From Erwinia_E haradaeae_C (GTDB taxonomy: Bacteria; Pseudomonadota; Gammaproteobacteria; Enterobacterales; Enterobacteriaceae): a DNA stretch of 64,000 bases. The DNA lies in the NCBI RefSeq assembly GCF_900698995.1, contig NZ_LR217735.1, positions 868,001-932,000 of the forward strand, in the 5' to 3' direction. Position numbers and translations under genes: made by a program. The notes beneath the pieces were generated by a model. That model saw nothing but the letters and a program-made list of their open reading frames with translations, made no database searches and had not been told where the DNA came from. This document shows positions 50,740 through 61,914 of this stretch, in pieces. Numbering within the stretch: position 1 is the stretch's first letter; each line of letters starts with the position of its first letter.

Positions 50740-51333
50740 ATGATGACAGCATTAGAAAAGATCATTAATACTATTATTTATCGCGAACAGGCCCTAGCAT
50801 CTACACAAAAACACCTTTGTGGTCACAGCTTATTATTGATAATAAATGAGATAAATTTATCAATAGTATTTATTTTTGGTAAAAATAAAGTAAAAATCTT
50901 TCATCGCCACAATCGTATCGCAGATTGTACGCTGACTACTACTTTAACTACATTACTAAAACTATATAATTATCAAGAATTCATAAAACTATTGCATAGC
51001 GAAAAACTAGAGGTAAAGGGTGATCTAAAAATTATAGAAGTATTCTTGGCAACACTAGCATTAGATGGTATGGAATTCGATTTAGGAGAACATCTTTCCC
51101 CATGGATTGGAGACATTATCGCAGAGAGCATTAGTCAATTTGTTTGTAATCGTTATAAACTAATGAATTATGCAATAAAACGCAAAAAAGAATGTTTATC
51201 ACAAACCATCATCGAGGAGTTGCGTTTATCACCAGGATCTCTTGAAATGTCCTGGTTGATTAAAGAGGTAGAGGAATGTCTAGATATTTTAGATATATTC
51301 GACAATCGTATTCGCCTTTTGGAGATATCATGA
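50740..51333 (+). CDS. ubiJ: Ubiquinone biosynthesis accessory factor UbiJ
   Basis: SCP2-domain lipid-binding protein of the soluble complex that hydroxylates and methylates ubiquinone intermediates. The 197-residue product (E. coli 201) is diverged but keeps the pattern: LEKIINTIIYRE at the N-terminus, the SCP2 core with LEVKGDLKIIEVFLATL, GDIIAESISQF, and a C-terminal helix. Its position between ubiE and ubiB is the enteric one. Its stop overlaps the ubiB start (ATGA). Two tandem ATGs (50740, 50743) are possible starts. Confidence 0.88.
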   Translation: MMTALEKIINTIIYREQALASTQKHLCGHSLLLIINEINLSIVFIFGKNKVKIFHRHNRIADCTLTTTLTTLLKLYNYQEFIKLLHSEKLEVKGDLKIIEVFLATLALDGMEFDLGEHLSPWIGDIIAESISQFVCNRYKLMNYAIKRKKECLSQTIIEELRLSPGSLEMSWLIKEVEECLDILDIFDNRIRLLEIS

Positions 51334-52961
51334 CCTTTGGTGAGTTACATCGCTTTTATTATATTATCCATATTTTTCTGAGTTATAATCTGGATAATCT
51401 CATACCACAAACGCATTTATCGAAACCAATGAAGATACTCTGTAAATGCACATTTTGGATATCAAAAAAAAACACAAGAGAATCTTTGGGTTCTCGTTTG
51501 CGTTTTGCTTTAGAAAAATTAGGCCCTGTATGGATAAAATTTGGCCAGATGCTATCTACCCGTCGTGATATCCTTCCAATACAGATCATTAATCAACTAG
51601 AAATGCTGCAGAGCAATGTAACTCCTTTTGATGGAAAAGAAGCATTAAAATTAATTGAATCCTCACTAAATATGCTCATTTCAGATAAATTTGATAACTT
51701 TAATATCATTCCATTAGCTACAGCATCAATTGCACAAGTACATACTGCGATATTAAAAGAAAATGGACACGAAGTAATCATCAAAGTTATTCGGCCAAAT
51801 ATATCATCAGTAATAAAATCAGACTTAAAACTATTATATCGGCTAGCTAGATGGTTACCATATTTTTTTCCTGACACTAAACGCCTAAAACCTTTAGAAA
51901 TCGTCTCAAACTACGAGAGCACATTACTTAACGAGCTTAATTTGTTACATGAAGCAGCTAATACGATTCAGATACGTCGTAATTTTGAGACAAGTTCTAT
52001 ATTATATGTACCGAAAATTTACCCACTTTATTGCAGTGAAAATGTTTTAGTAATGGAACGTATTTATGGTATTCCTGTTTCTAATATTGGAATGTTAAAA
52101 CAACATGGTGTTAATTTACCACTCTTAGCTGAAAGGGGTGTGACAATCTTTTTAAATCAAGTTTTTCGGGATAGTTTTTTTCATGCAGATATGCACCCTG
52201 GTAATATCTTTATTAGCTATGAACATCCAGAAAACCCACAATATATAGGGATTGACTACGGCATTGTTAGTACTTTAAACAAATCAGATAAACATTATTT
52301 AGCAGAAAATTTTATTGCATTCTTTAATAGAGACTATCACAAAGTTGCCGAATTGCATATAGATTCAGGCTGGGTACCGCCTAATACCAACTTAATAGAT
52401 TTTGAGTTCGCTATTCGTCGTGTCTGTGAACCGATTTTTCAGAAGCCTCTGATAGATATTTCTTTTGGAAATATCTTAGTTCAGCTTTTTCATACAGCTC
52501 GATGCTTTAATATGGAAATACAACCGCAGTTAGTTTTGCTTCAAAAAACATTACTTTATGTCGAAGGGTTAGGTCGACAGATTGATCCACAGCTAGATCT
52601 ATGGAAAACAGCTAAGCCTTTTCTTGAAGACTGGATTCAAAATCAAATCGGTCTTTCTTCCGTTTTTCATGAATTAAAAAAATATACACCAACGTGGGCT
52701 ATACGTTTATCTGAATTACCAGATCTATTATATGAAACTCTTCTGCAAAATAAAAAAATACAACTACAATATAATAAAGATAATTTAACTAAAAATTTAA
52801 CTATTTCATCTCTAAATCAACATTCAGGTCATTATTGGCTAACGTTTAATCAAACTCTATTATTAAGTGGCACAGCTGTTCTTTTGTTTTGTCCAGAATG
52901 GGATCTCTTTGCTATTATGCTAATCTCTGCTAGTTGTCTAATATGGTTTATTGACTATTGA
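51330..52961 (+). CDS. ubiB: Ubiquinone biosynthesis ATPase UbiB
   Basis: Atypical kinase-fold ATPase (ABC1/ADCK family) needed for ubiquinone synthesis, anchored in the inner membrane. The 543-residue product (E. coli 546) has the KFGQMLSTRRD motif, the family ATASIAQVH loop, HADMHPGNIF and two C-terminal membrane helices (about 500-540). The frame opens 18 codons earlier within ubiJ, but the family start MTFGELHRFYYI at 51330 has GGAG five bases upstream. It is the last readable gene of the unit; tatABC, next in E. coli, are not seen. Confidence 0.96.
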   Translation: MTFGELHRFYYIIHIFLSYNLDNLIPQTHLSKPMKILCKCTFWISKKNTRESLGSRLRFALEKLGPVWIKFGQMLSTRRDILPIQIINQLEMLQSNVTPFDGKEALKLIESSLNMLISDKFDNFNIIPLATASIAQVHTAILKENGHEVIIKVIRPNISSVIKSDLKLLYRLARWLPYFFPDTKRLKPLEIVSNYESTLLNELNLLHEAANTIQIRRNFETSSILYVPKIYPLYCSENVLVMERIYGIPVSNIGMLKQHGVNLPLLAERGVTIFLNQVFRDSFFHADMHPGNIFISYEHPENPQYIGIDYGIVSTLNKSDKHYLAENFIAFFNRDYHKVAELHIDSGWVPPNTNLIDFEFAIRRVCEPIFQKPLIDISFGNILVQLFHTARCFNMEIQPQLVLLQKTLLYVEGLGRQIDPQLDLWKTAKPFLEDWIQNQIGLSSVFHELKKYTPTWAIRLSELPDLLYETLLQNKKIQLQYNKDNLTKNLTISSLNQHSGHYWLTFNQTLLLSGTAVLLFCPEWDLFAIMLISASCLIWFIDY

Positions 52962-55255
52962 GTTAGCACAATGTCTAAATTATCATCAATAATAAAACAA
53001 AAGAAGAACTATTGCTACATTATGCGCGCCGCCAAAATATGTTGCATCAGTTTTAATTTATCTTCAATTCTATGATTTTATAAATCTACCATTAAATGCA
53101 TATAAAGTATAATACCATTTTAAATATACCTATTAATAAAATATTGATAATTTATGTCTAAAAATACCTACTTTTACATTAATAAAATCTAACAATAATA
53201 ATTAAATTTTATAAAAATTATTTTTTATAATATGCATACTATGAAATATATTTTAGAATATTTTCTATATATAATATTTTTCATGAAAAAAGATATCAAA
53301 AATATTACAGATATTAATGTCATATATCTGGGTTAAATTATACTCATTGATATTTATTGTTTTTATTAAAATAATATATTTTCCTTTTATATATATACGA
53401 ATCTAGTAATAAAATCTATACAGTTTTATTATATTTTATATCTTATATTATAAAAATAATAATCAAATTATACTATAATTTTACACTCTTTAAAAAGTTT
53501 TAATATTATTAGAATAAATGCTATTTACATATAACTTTCGTACAAAATATATATCCTTAATATTTTCTCTTAAATTGATACTCAATATTATCTTAAACAC
53601 TGTATTCTCATACAATACTTACTATGGATATTAATCTGAAAAGTGATCTCAATTATCAGCACACAACACAAAATCACAGCGCATAAATCAAATCAATAGT
53701 AAACGTTTTAAATATCAATATTATTGATTAATCTCATATTTTATAATAAACAGTTATATAATAAACAAATTAAGTTATGAGGGTAATTTTAAAAATTAAT
53801 GATTTATTATAAAATATAAATTCAAATTATATATGCTGATTATAATTTTATGATGTAACAATCTTAATATTTCTGAATATTTTAGAATCATATAACATTA
53901 TCTCTGGATTTAATTTCAAAAATAGTAATAAAAAATCAGTTACATACATAGTTCTAATAAAAAATACTATTAATGATGTACTATTCATTTAAAATATAAA
54001 TCCAAAATAAATATTTTAAATAAATTCATTATAATAACAAGAATTATATACATAATAAAATTAAAACCAATACCTTATTGTTATATTTGCTTATAGGAGT
54101 ATGTATAGAATCTTCTATTACAAAAGTAAATTTAAAAAATATTCTTTTAGATAACATAAAGTAATTTTTTTATTTACAACAACCTTATAATTATACTACT
54201 ACAATCTTAATATTTATATATTATACTTTATATTCTCTTGCTGATAAAAATAAATAATACTTTTTTTGCCAAATAAAACTGAACAAACATAAAAGATAAC
54301 CGATAAAATCGGAAATTTTATTTTTATATAAATAAAGATATATTGAGTATTAAATGACATATTATCTATTCAGATAATAATACGCTTATATTTTTATCTG
54401 ACCTATGTACATACTAAGAATTTTCTACCAATATTACAAAAAGTATAGAATTTAAATACCATTTTAATTATTACTAATAAGTCTATTAATCAATGATACT
54501 TTCATTATGGAATTCAATTCCTTATAAATAAAAATTAATTATATTTAATCAGCAAATATCAAAATACCATAATTATCCAGATATATATATGACATTATAT
54601 GATATATATAAACATACAGTGCTTTGGAAAAATATGTATTAATATTCTAATTAGAATGCAACATATCTCTTAAAATCAAATAAGTTCTCAGTAGTTTTTA
54701 AAAATCACGCGATCTTTTCAAATTGACTATATTTTCTATAAAAACTCACTATGTGTGTAATTTATATAAAAAATACTAAAATTATTCAACGTTTCTTATT
54801 ATATTTACTTAAGGTAATCTAAATTCTATGGCATTTTATATATAATAAATAAAATCGAGTATCAAAAAATATATAAAAATTGAATATACATTAAAGAGCA
54901 AACAAATAATTATTGATAGTAAAAATAAAACGCTATATAAAAACTTTAATAAAATGATCCATATATAAGTCTAAAAAATAATTAAAAATATCCTAGAAAA
55001 TAAAAAACATTTATTTTTTATTCGATGGTTTTTATAATTTTATTATTAAATTATATCAAACAAAATCATATAAAAATAATTTATTTTATCATAAAAGACT
55101 TGGATCAGAAAATATTTTATATATTGTCATTTATCTAAAATTAAAGATAACATTATTAATCAGTCTGTAAATAGAATTTTATTAAATAAAATCTTATATA
55201 TAAGAAAATAAGCAAAACTTATATATTTTCACTATAAACAAAATTATTTTTACGC
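52962..55255. other. 2.3-kb gene-free stretch between ubiB and bioD
   Basis: One of the two longest empty regions. It is A+T-rich throughout, with stops in all frames. The tat genes that follow ubiB in enterics were looked for and not found. No RNA gene or long hairpin was recognised; a CCGAT/ATCGG mini-hairpin lies near 54300. Confidence 0.5.
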
Positions 55256-55942
55256 TCAATAAGATTTTTCCAAAATCGAGAGATTGAGATAGTTAAACAA
55301 AGGCGCATCTATTGCATTCTTTATCCACGGAATTACTCCGAGTAAAGGAAGATTTAAGCGTTTTTCTAGTGCTATCAGATAATCCTGAGCACGATAATTA
55401 TTCTTGATAGGATGGTTAGCAATCCATCCAAGAAAGTTTAGCCCCGTTTGACGAATTGCGTTTGCTGTAAGCAACGCATGATTAATACAACCCAATTTCA
55501 GCCCAACAACTAAAATTACCGGAAGATTTTCCATAATAACCCAGTCAGAATAGCTATATTTCTCTCCTAATGGTGTTAACCAACCACCTGCTCCTTCTAC
55601 TACAACCCAATTGGCGATCGATCCTAGCGATAGCAACCCTGCTGACAATATACTGAAATCAATTAATTTACCCTCGTCATGAATAGCTAGATGTGGCGCA
55701 GTTGGAGACCTTAATGGATATGGATTTACTTGATTATAGTTAATACATACATTACTATTATCCATTAATGCTAATCCATCACGATGACGAAATCCATCAG
55801 ATGTAAATGTGCATCCTGATGCAACTGGTTTATATCCTACAGCAAGGTAACCGGAATGTATAGCAGCCTGCAATAGAGCACATGTTGCTATAGTTTTACC
55901 AATGTTAGTATCGGTGCCAGTAATAAAAAAATATTGAGTCAT
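55256..55942 (-). CDS. bioD: Dethiobiotin synthetase
   Basis: Forms dethiobiotin from diaminopelargonate, CO2 and ATP, the next-to-last step of biotin synthesis. The 228-residue protein (E. coli 225) has the P-loop GTDTNIGKT, catalytic Lys in GYKPVASG, VVEGAGGWLTPL and VVGLKLGCINHALLT. In enterics it ends the bioBFCD operon; here it is alone between two 2.3-kb empty stretches. Either the other bio genes lie elsewhere or the pathway is partial. Biotin supply is a common symbiont service, but that is inference. Confidence 0.95.
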   Translation of the reverse strand: MTQYFFITGTDTNIGKTIATCALLQAAIHSGYLAVGYKPVASGCTFTSDGFRHRDGLALMDNSNVCINYNQVNPYPLRSPTAPHLAIHDEGKLIDFSILSAGLLSLGSIANWVVVEGAGGWLTPLGEKYSYSDWVIMENLPVILVVGLKLGCINHALLTANAIRQTGLNFLGWIANHPIKNNYRAQDYLIALEKRLNLPLLGVIPWIKNAIDAPLFNYLNLSILEKSY

Positions 55943-58205
55943 AATAAATGTACCCCGAAAAATAAAGCTTTGAACTATTTAAAATAATTATCTTACTTAT
56001 CACTAGTTCTATAATTAAGCTCCTTAATCAGTCTTTGAAAACTATCTTTAAAAGTTTTATCATTAGCCAAATAAGAATAATTGAGAGACTTTATGTATCC
56101 GCTTAAGCATTAAACAATGTTTTATAAATATATTTTATTAATTTTACTGCATAATACATTTAACATAATTAATCACATCTCAAAAAACTCCTCAAGATAT
56201 TAAAAAAAATTAAATCATGTAAGATTTATAATTCATAATAAAGAAATCAATAATATTTCATTATATTTTGAGACCTAAAAATAAGATATATACTCTTAGA
56301 AAATATAAGTACTTCAATTATGATAAATTATGTGATTTTAAAAATACCATAAAATTGTACTGGATAATTTACACAAAATAATACAATTAAAATATACCAT
56401 ATATTAATATAATCAAAACTAGACTAATTATTTTCTATAGCTTTTAACAATCAACTGCTGGATGATTTTTAACTATCTCAATACATTCAACACCGTGCCT
56501 ATCTAATACTTTTAAATACTTTCAGATTTTGAAATACTTTCAGATAATTCATAAGATAATTAATGATTATATGTGTTTATTATTATTTAGATTATATCTA
56601 AATCATCTTTTATCTAAGATAGATTATCTCATGCTCTTTAATGACTTAATTATGATAAATCTCATTGATTTATCAAGCACTTTTTGATTTTATGGAATTA
56701 TTCATATGCTATTTTATCTTTAAAAATCTTTAAGATTATCGAAACTAATCATATCATCATAAAAAATTAATAATATTTAGGAAAATCATAATTAATCCTG
56801 ATTCTGTTTCGGTCAGAGATAAATTAAATATCTATCCTTAAATTTTATTTAATAATATGAACTACCCAAAAACCATTACATGCTGATTTTTATTATTATA
56901 TGATTTTAAATAATCAATCTTTAACCTATGATAACAATATAACTTATTCTTCAATTAGTTTTTCAAACATTTTCCAAATAAAAAATAAATAACAGCACAA
57001 TAAATAACAGCACTATGAAGCATGCAATATTATACCATTATAATAGAGTGTTTATATTATCATCACCCAATAATAATAATTTTTAACATGTAAAAACCCT
57101 ATAAACATATAACTTCTCTAATAATTAATCAAAATATCATTATAATAAAAAATGCATTACTTCCACTCATAATAGGCGAGTAAGAATATGTTAATAACAA
57201 TCGTGATCTAATTAAGAATCCAAGAATTTCAATAACTATTTTTATAAAAAACCACGTGATAAATAACTTTTAAATATAAAGGATACTACATGCCTTATGC
57301 TATCTCGAGTAATTGTTCATATAAATGAACAATGAATATTACACTGCGCTTCTCTAAAATAGAGAATACAGTATATTTAATCAAAAAAGATGAGACTAAT
57401 CGTGCGTACTGCAACGAATTCTCATGAAAAAATTAATAAAAAACTACTTACACAGTATCTAAAATCTTTTTAAGAGTAACTATACTTATTAATACCATTT
57501 TACCTATTCCACCCACTTGAAAAATCAAGAAGCTATTAGTTTTGGCGGATAACTGTATAAATATTATACGCCTAGTGAAATATCAATAATATTGAATAAT
57601 ATTCATATCAAAACAGATTATTGTATAGTCTCAATGTCGACAAACTGTAATATATGATTATTAAACTATAATTAAATAATTAACTATAAAATCATATCAT
57701 ACTTAATTATTTTAATTTTAAATCACATGCGAATGCCATAAATGAACTAATAAACAATATTCTGCAAAAATGATTTGATTACATCCATATCCTATCTGCA
57801 ACCTTTTATTAATCATTGTTAAATCTTAGGAAAAATAAATTAAAATGTATAAATTTTGCTATATCTCAAACGGTCGTCTAAAGAATCTGAGGTATTATCA
57901 TATACACAAATAAAACTGTAAATAATAATGGAAAAATAATGGTATAATAAAAAAGTACCTCATGCTAAACATAACGATAATTTAGCTGCATGCTAAAAAA
58001 CTAATACTAAATAAACTATTACTTATCATGATACAAATTCTAATTAACTTTAATACAAATCAGTCATATATTGATTTTATAACTTAGAATAACATTACAC
58101 AGTACTTAAGTATCTTCTATGGGTTTATAGAGGTTTATAGAGAATTTTCATGTTATACCACTATCAATACATGAGTCATTGTAACTAAGCGATACAAAAA
58201 TATAT
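55943..58205. other. 2.3-kb gene-free stretch between bioD and the autotransporter
   Basis: No gene or RNA was readable. Local repeats: two tandem copies of AATAAATAACAGCAC (56984-57013) and two copies of AATACTTTCAGAT near 56515-56545. The right end leads into the terminator palindrome at 58206. The bioD promoter should lie at the left end. Confidence 0.5.
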
Positions 58206-58257
58206 AAAGACAAGACAATGAGATATAATAATTATTATATCTCATTGTCTTGTCTTT
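58206..58257 (-). terminator. 52-bp perfect palindrome, terminator of the autotransporter gene
   Basis: The 26 bases from 58206 (AAAGACAAGACAATGAG...) are exactly complementary to the 26 ending at 58257, with no spacer. It begins 19 bp past the autotransporter stop on the minus strand and is followed there by TATATATTTTTG. Stem length, position and U-rich tail make a strong intrinsic terminator. Confidence 0.75.
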
Positions 58258-58276
58258 CATACTAAATATTAAAATA

Positions 58277-60493
58277 TTAAAATGTGCCGGTTAAGCTACA
58301 AGAAAATTTCCAATTTTCATGCCCAGAAGTGCTGGGAATAATTGATTCAAATACAGATACAGAAATATTATTACTCAGTGTGTATACCATCCCGTTCTTT
58401 AAAATAGTAGAAGTTTTTGGTGAGATATTACGAATACTAAGACGGCTGGTTTCATAAATACTAGAATTTGATATTAAATCATTCTCCTTCAGGATATGCT
58501 CTATTTTAATTCCACAGAGCCATATCAGGTGACGTACGATTGATACTCGAATATCAGCTCCAAGATCTCCTCTGGCATTGCCATGATTAATCTTATTATA
58601 AGATACAGGAAGAGTAATCATATTATCTTCCTGGTATGCATTACGAGAAAAATGGTTATAACGTAAACCTGTATGCCAGAAAAATAAAACAGATTGACCA
58701 AGAATAGGATTACCCCCTCCCCATTCTAAAGATGAACTAAATCCATTGAGCGTGCTATTACCTTGACCATATTCAGTATGAGGTAACGCAAATCGTTCAA
58801 TATCAGCTTCATACTGGCTAAAAGATACAGCCGGACGAAAATAAAATTCTCCGAATCGCTTAAAAGCATGCCAATCAGCATATAACCCCAAGCCAAGATT
58901 GTTTCCATTCATTTTGTAACTATTAGGAAAATAATTAGATAGCGGACGTGTAATAACACCCCCTAGAGAAAATCTTTCTGTTACTCCATATCCTAAATTG
59001 ACTACAGGTATGACGTTTTTCGCCATAAATGCTGCAGGTTTAGTATAGATTAACCAGCATAAGCGATTATTACCAGCAACACATCCTTGCTGTAAATTAG
59101 TTAACGTATGTTCTTGTGATTTAATTAATGTAAAAGCATCAGTAGAAACTTGGTTAATAGCAGAACGGGTATTAATTGCATCAACCAAAAATGGTTTCAT
59201 CATATGCATATTTTTATCTTCAATTAATCTTTTAGAGCTTACAGAGTCAAGCTGTAAGAGATCAGAAGCCTCTCGCGGTACTCTAAATAAAAACGGATGT
59301 TTGACTATATCGTCTGCATCAGATTCTCCAAAAGCAATCTTTCCGTTAGGAGAAAAAGAAAAGATCTCAGAAGATCCAGAGAGATCATTTTTTAATGTAC
59401 CTAAATCAATTTTATTTTTCCAATCCTTGCCAGACCAAATAATTGCATGACATACAGAACCATTTCCATTAATACTGGAGTATCCGCCTGCTATGAGACC
59501 ATCAGGAGAAAGAGATAAGACTTTTGATTCTCCAGAGGCGCTACTACTTAGTGTGCCTAAATGAACTTGTTTTACCCAATTATCACCTAACCAAACAGTA
59601 GCTTGAGGAATGTTTTTTTCATTAATTCTGAACCCGCCTGCGACTTTTCCATCAAAAGATAAAGCCAATACCTCAGATACGGAATTATTAAATAATTTAT
59701 CAAAAATACTATCAGAAGATGATCCATCCACAATAGTCTTTTTTCCCCAGTTAGCACCAGACCAGATAATCGCATGCGAAGCATGCCTATTGCGGCTCAT
59801 ATATCCACCAGCTACTTTTCCATCACCAGATAACACTGATACCCCAGAGTATATAGGATATTTGGCATGTTCTATATCCATTCCGACATTAGTATAAGTC
59901 CCCCAATGATCGCCAGACCAAATCGCGCCCGTGAGTAAATCTTTATCATTCGCACTAGAGTGACCTCCTGCTATTTTTCCATCAGCAGACAAAGATGATA
60001 CTTCAGAAACTATAGCATGATTCGATCTCTGACTATCTATATCGGTTGCTATTTTCCAGTTATCTCCAGACCATATCACTGCATGGCGCGAATCTGTATT
60101 AACAGGAGTAGAATAACCTCCTGCTATTTTTCCATCAGTAGATAAAGCTAATATACTTGCCATGCCTGTATTATCAGATTTTAATGTGCCTAATTTAGTT
60201 GGATGAGCCCAGGACAAACCAGACCAAACAGACGCTTGCCTCTGGTACTCTTGAATAGAAGAGTACCCTCCTGCCACCTCTCCATTAGAAGAGATGGCAT
60301 ATACTACATGAGACTCAGGATCAGCATGAGATGCTAATTGTGTTTTTAATGCATCATCGACAGATTCCTCTTTAGGTAGTATGGGTATAGTCACAGCAAA
60401 AACTAAAGAAATTGTACTAAAAAAAAATAACACATAGAAAATATAATGAATGTACTTACAACATACACTGATTATCATATTGGAAAATTTCAT
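58277..60493 (-). CDS. Autotransporter with seven HAF-like repeats
   Basis: A 738-residue predicted surface protein. Residues 1-33 form a signal peptide with an extended hydrophobic core ending LVFA. Seven repeats follow at about residues 64-95, 114-146, 165-197, 218-248, 275-306, 325-358 and 377-406, with a period near 50. The consensus is LS.DGKIAGGYS, then 10-14 variable residues, then HA.IWSG.NW; this resembles the HAF extracellular repeat family. The seventh is degenerate (FGES...FLFRVP). After a linker, residues about 470-738 look like an autotransporter beta-barrel: alternating aromatic strands and a terminal Phe. Seven repeats of this size suggest a seven-bladed beta-propeller passenger, which is inference. 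The ligand is unknown. It is a single gene with a strong terminator and no visible decay, which implies selection. Confidence 0.8.
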   Translation of the reverse strand: MKFSNMIISVCCKYIHYIFYVLFFFSTISLVFAVTIPILPKEESVDDALKTQLASHADPESHVVYAISSNGEVAGGYSSIQEYQRQASVWSGLSWAHPTKLGTLKSDNTGMASILALSTDGKIAGGYSTPVNTDSRHAVIWSGDNWKIATDIDSQRSNHAIVSEVSSLSADGKIAGGHSSANDKDLLTGAIWSGDHWGTYTNVGMDIEHAKYPIYSGVSVLSGDGKVAGGYMSRNRHASHAIIWSGANWGKKTIVDGSSSDSIFDKLFNNSVSEVLALSFDGKVAGGFRINEKNIPQATVWLGDNWVKQVHLGTLSSSASGESKVLSLSPDGLIAGGYSSINGNGSVCHAIIWSGKDWKNKIDLGTLKNDLSGSSEIFSFSPNGKIAFGESDADDIVKHPFLFRVPREASDLLQLDSVSSKRLIEDKNMHMMKPFLVDAINTRSAINQVSTDAFTLIKSQEHTLTNLQQGCVAGNNRLCWLIYTKPAAFMAKNVIPVVNLGYGVTERFSLGGVITRPLSNYFPNSYKMNGNNLGLGLYADWHAFKRFGEFYFRPAVSFSQYEADIERFALPHTEYGQGNSTLNGFSSSLEWGGGNPILGQSVLFFWHTGLRYNHFSRNAYQEDNMITLPVSYNKINHGNARGDLGADIRVSIVRHLIWLCGIKIEHILKENDLISNSSIYETSRLSIRNISPKTSTILKNGMVYTLSNNISVSVFESIIPSTSGHENWKFSCSLTGTF

Positions 60494-61254
60494 AAAACAT
60501 AATGCCCTTCGAGAAAGCCTAGTAAAATCTATATTACGTAGATTTATTAACTACTATTTAATAATCCCTATTTGATGTTCGTATATCAAATAAATAAAAT
60601 GAAAATATATATGCTATTTTTATTCAAAAAATTCAGAATCTAATCTAAATTATTAAAAATTAACCAATAAAATCTAGTATGATCTAGTATCATACTAGAT
60701 AAAATAATAGTGAAAAAATTAAATAAAATATATTAATTGAAATATGTACTAAATAGCTTTATATAACATATAATTAAAAATTTTATTTTAAATTTTTACT
60801 ATATTAATTATTAATATTTTATCTTTATTATTACTGAAAAAAATTTAAGTAACCAGTACTATTAAATCTGTATGTTTCTTTTAATAAAAAACTAATATAA
60901 TTTTAATATCAGATAATAATAGTACAATTTAAGTCATAGTCTTTATAATAACATCTATGTAAGAAATATTACCCTTATATCAGAAATATTGCCTATTCTA
61001 TCTCATATAAATAAAATAAATAAAAATAAATATATTGCATTTAATAATCACAAATAGTAATTCTTATAAAATATATCATTGGTATTAGTAAAAACTACAA
61101 AGCCAAAGTGACTTATAAATAGTAATCTTTTAATGTTAGTTTTTAGGAAAATTTATAAAGTAGATACTAAAGTAGTAAATGTTAAACTAATCATTCAACA
61201 TTTTAGAATACCCTCTAAGTCAAATCTAGTTGTAATAATCATTATACTTTATAC

Positions 61255-61295
61255 TTTATATTGTATTTATAATTTCATTATAAATACAATATAAA
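61255..61295. repeat. 19-bp perfect hairpin upstream of metK
   Basis: Positions 61255-61273 (TTTATATTGTATTTATAAT) are exactly complementary to 61277-61295, with a three-base TTC loop. It lies 620 bp before metK and does not overlap any gene. It may be a terminator left from an eroded gene. Confidence 0.5.
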
Positions 61296-61369
61296 TAATT
61301 TATAGTTATAATATTTATTATAATTACTAGATGATAAATAATAGATAAGAATATTAAACATCATTTATA

Positions 61370-61403
61370 ATTAAGATTATATTATTTACAATATAATCTT
61401 AAT
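61370..61403. repeat. 14-bp perfect hairpin upstream of metK
   Basis: ATTAAGATTATATT (61370-61383) pairs exactly with 61390-61403 around a six-base loop. It is 75 bp from the preceding hairpin, with unrelated arm sequence. Confidence 0.5.
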
Positions 61404-61914
61404 ATGTTTAAATATCATATTCGGCCATATAATCTAAAAAATATATCACGCAGTTAATTCTATAATAATATTATATATCGCACATACAATATAAATATGA
61501 CAAATATTTACTTATTTTAAAAATCAGATATATTATATAATAAAAGGATAGAGCTTAAAATGTTAATAACTATTAAAATCAAATTTTAACATATAATTAT
61601 AGTGTTTCTTACAAAATTAATGATCTTGATAGCAATAATTGTCTCGTGATTATTAAAAATTAGTCAATCAAGTAGTTATGCATGTCGTATCCATTACGGT
61701 AATATAGTACAGATCACCAGATACCTTGCTATCTTAAATTTTAAAATTATTACACTTAAAATCAAACCAATTATATTCAAACTATCAATATAAATTATAA
61801 ATATTATAGCCTAAATATACATATTATTCACGTCTCTAAGATCTATATGTTTTAATGTGTTATAATTTTTCTTTAATGTAACTACTACCGCACTAGTTCT
61901 TAGGTATACAAAAC

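Larger units (their letters stand above)
60494..61914. other. Gene-free stretch between the autotransporter and metK
   Basis: About 1.4 kb between divergent genes. Two long hairpins (61255-61295 and 61370-61403) lie close together on the metK side. A 7-bp inverted repeat AAATCTA/TAGATTT near 60527-60547 sits in the autotransporter leader. No coding remnant was readable. Confidence 0.5.

Noticed and set aside
52962..55255. tatABC remnants after ubiB
   Set aside because: Expected from E. coli order, but no TatA or TatC motif was readable.
59610..59897. 95-codon plus-strand frame inside the autotransporter gene
   Set aside because: Antisense to the HAF-like repeats; its Pro-Pro-Ala-Thr-Phe-Pro repeats are just the reverse reading of the repeated DNA.
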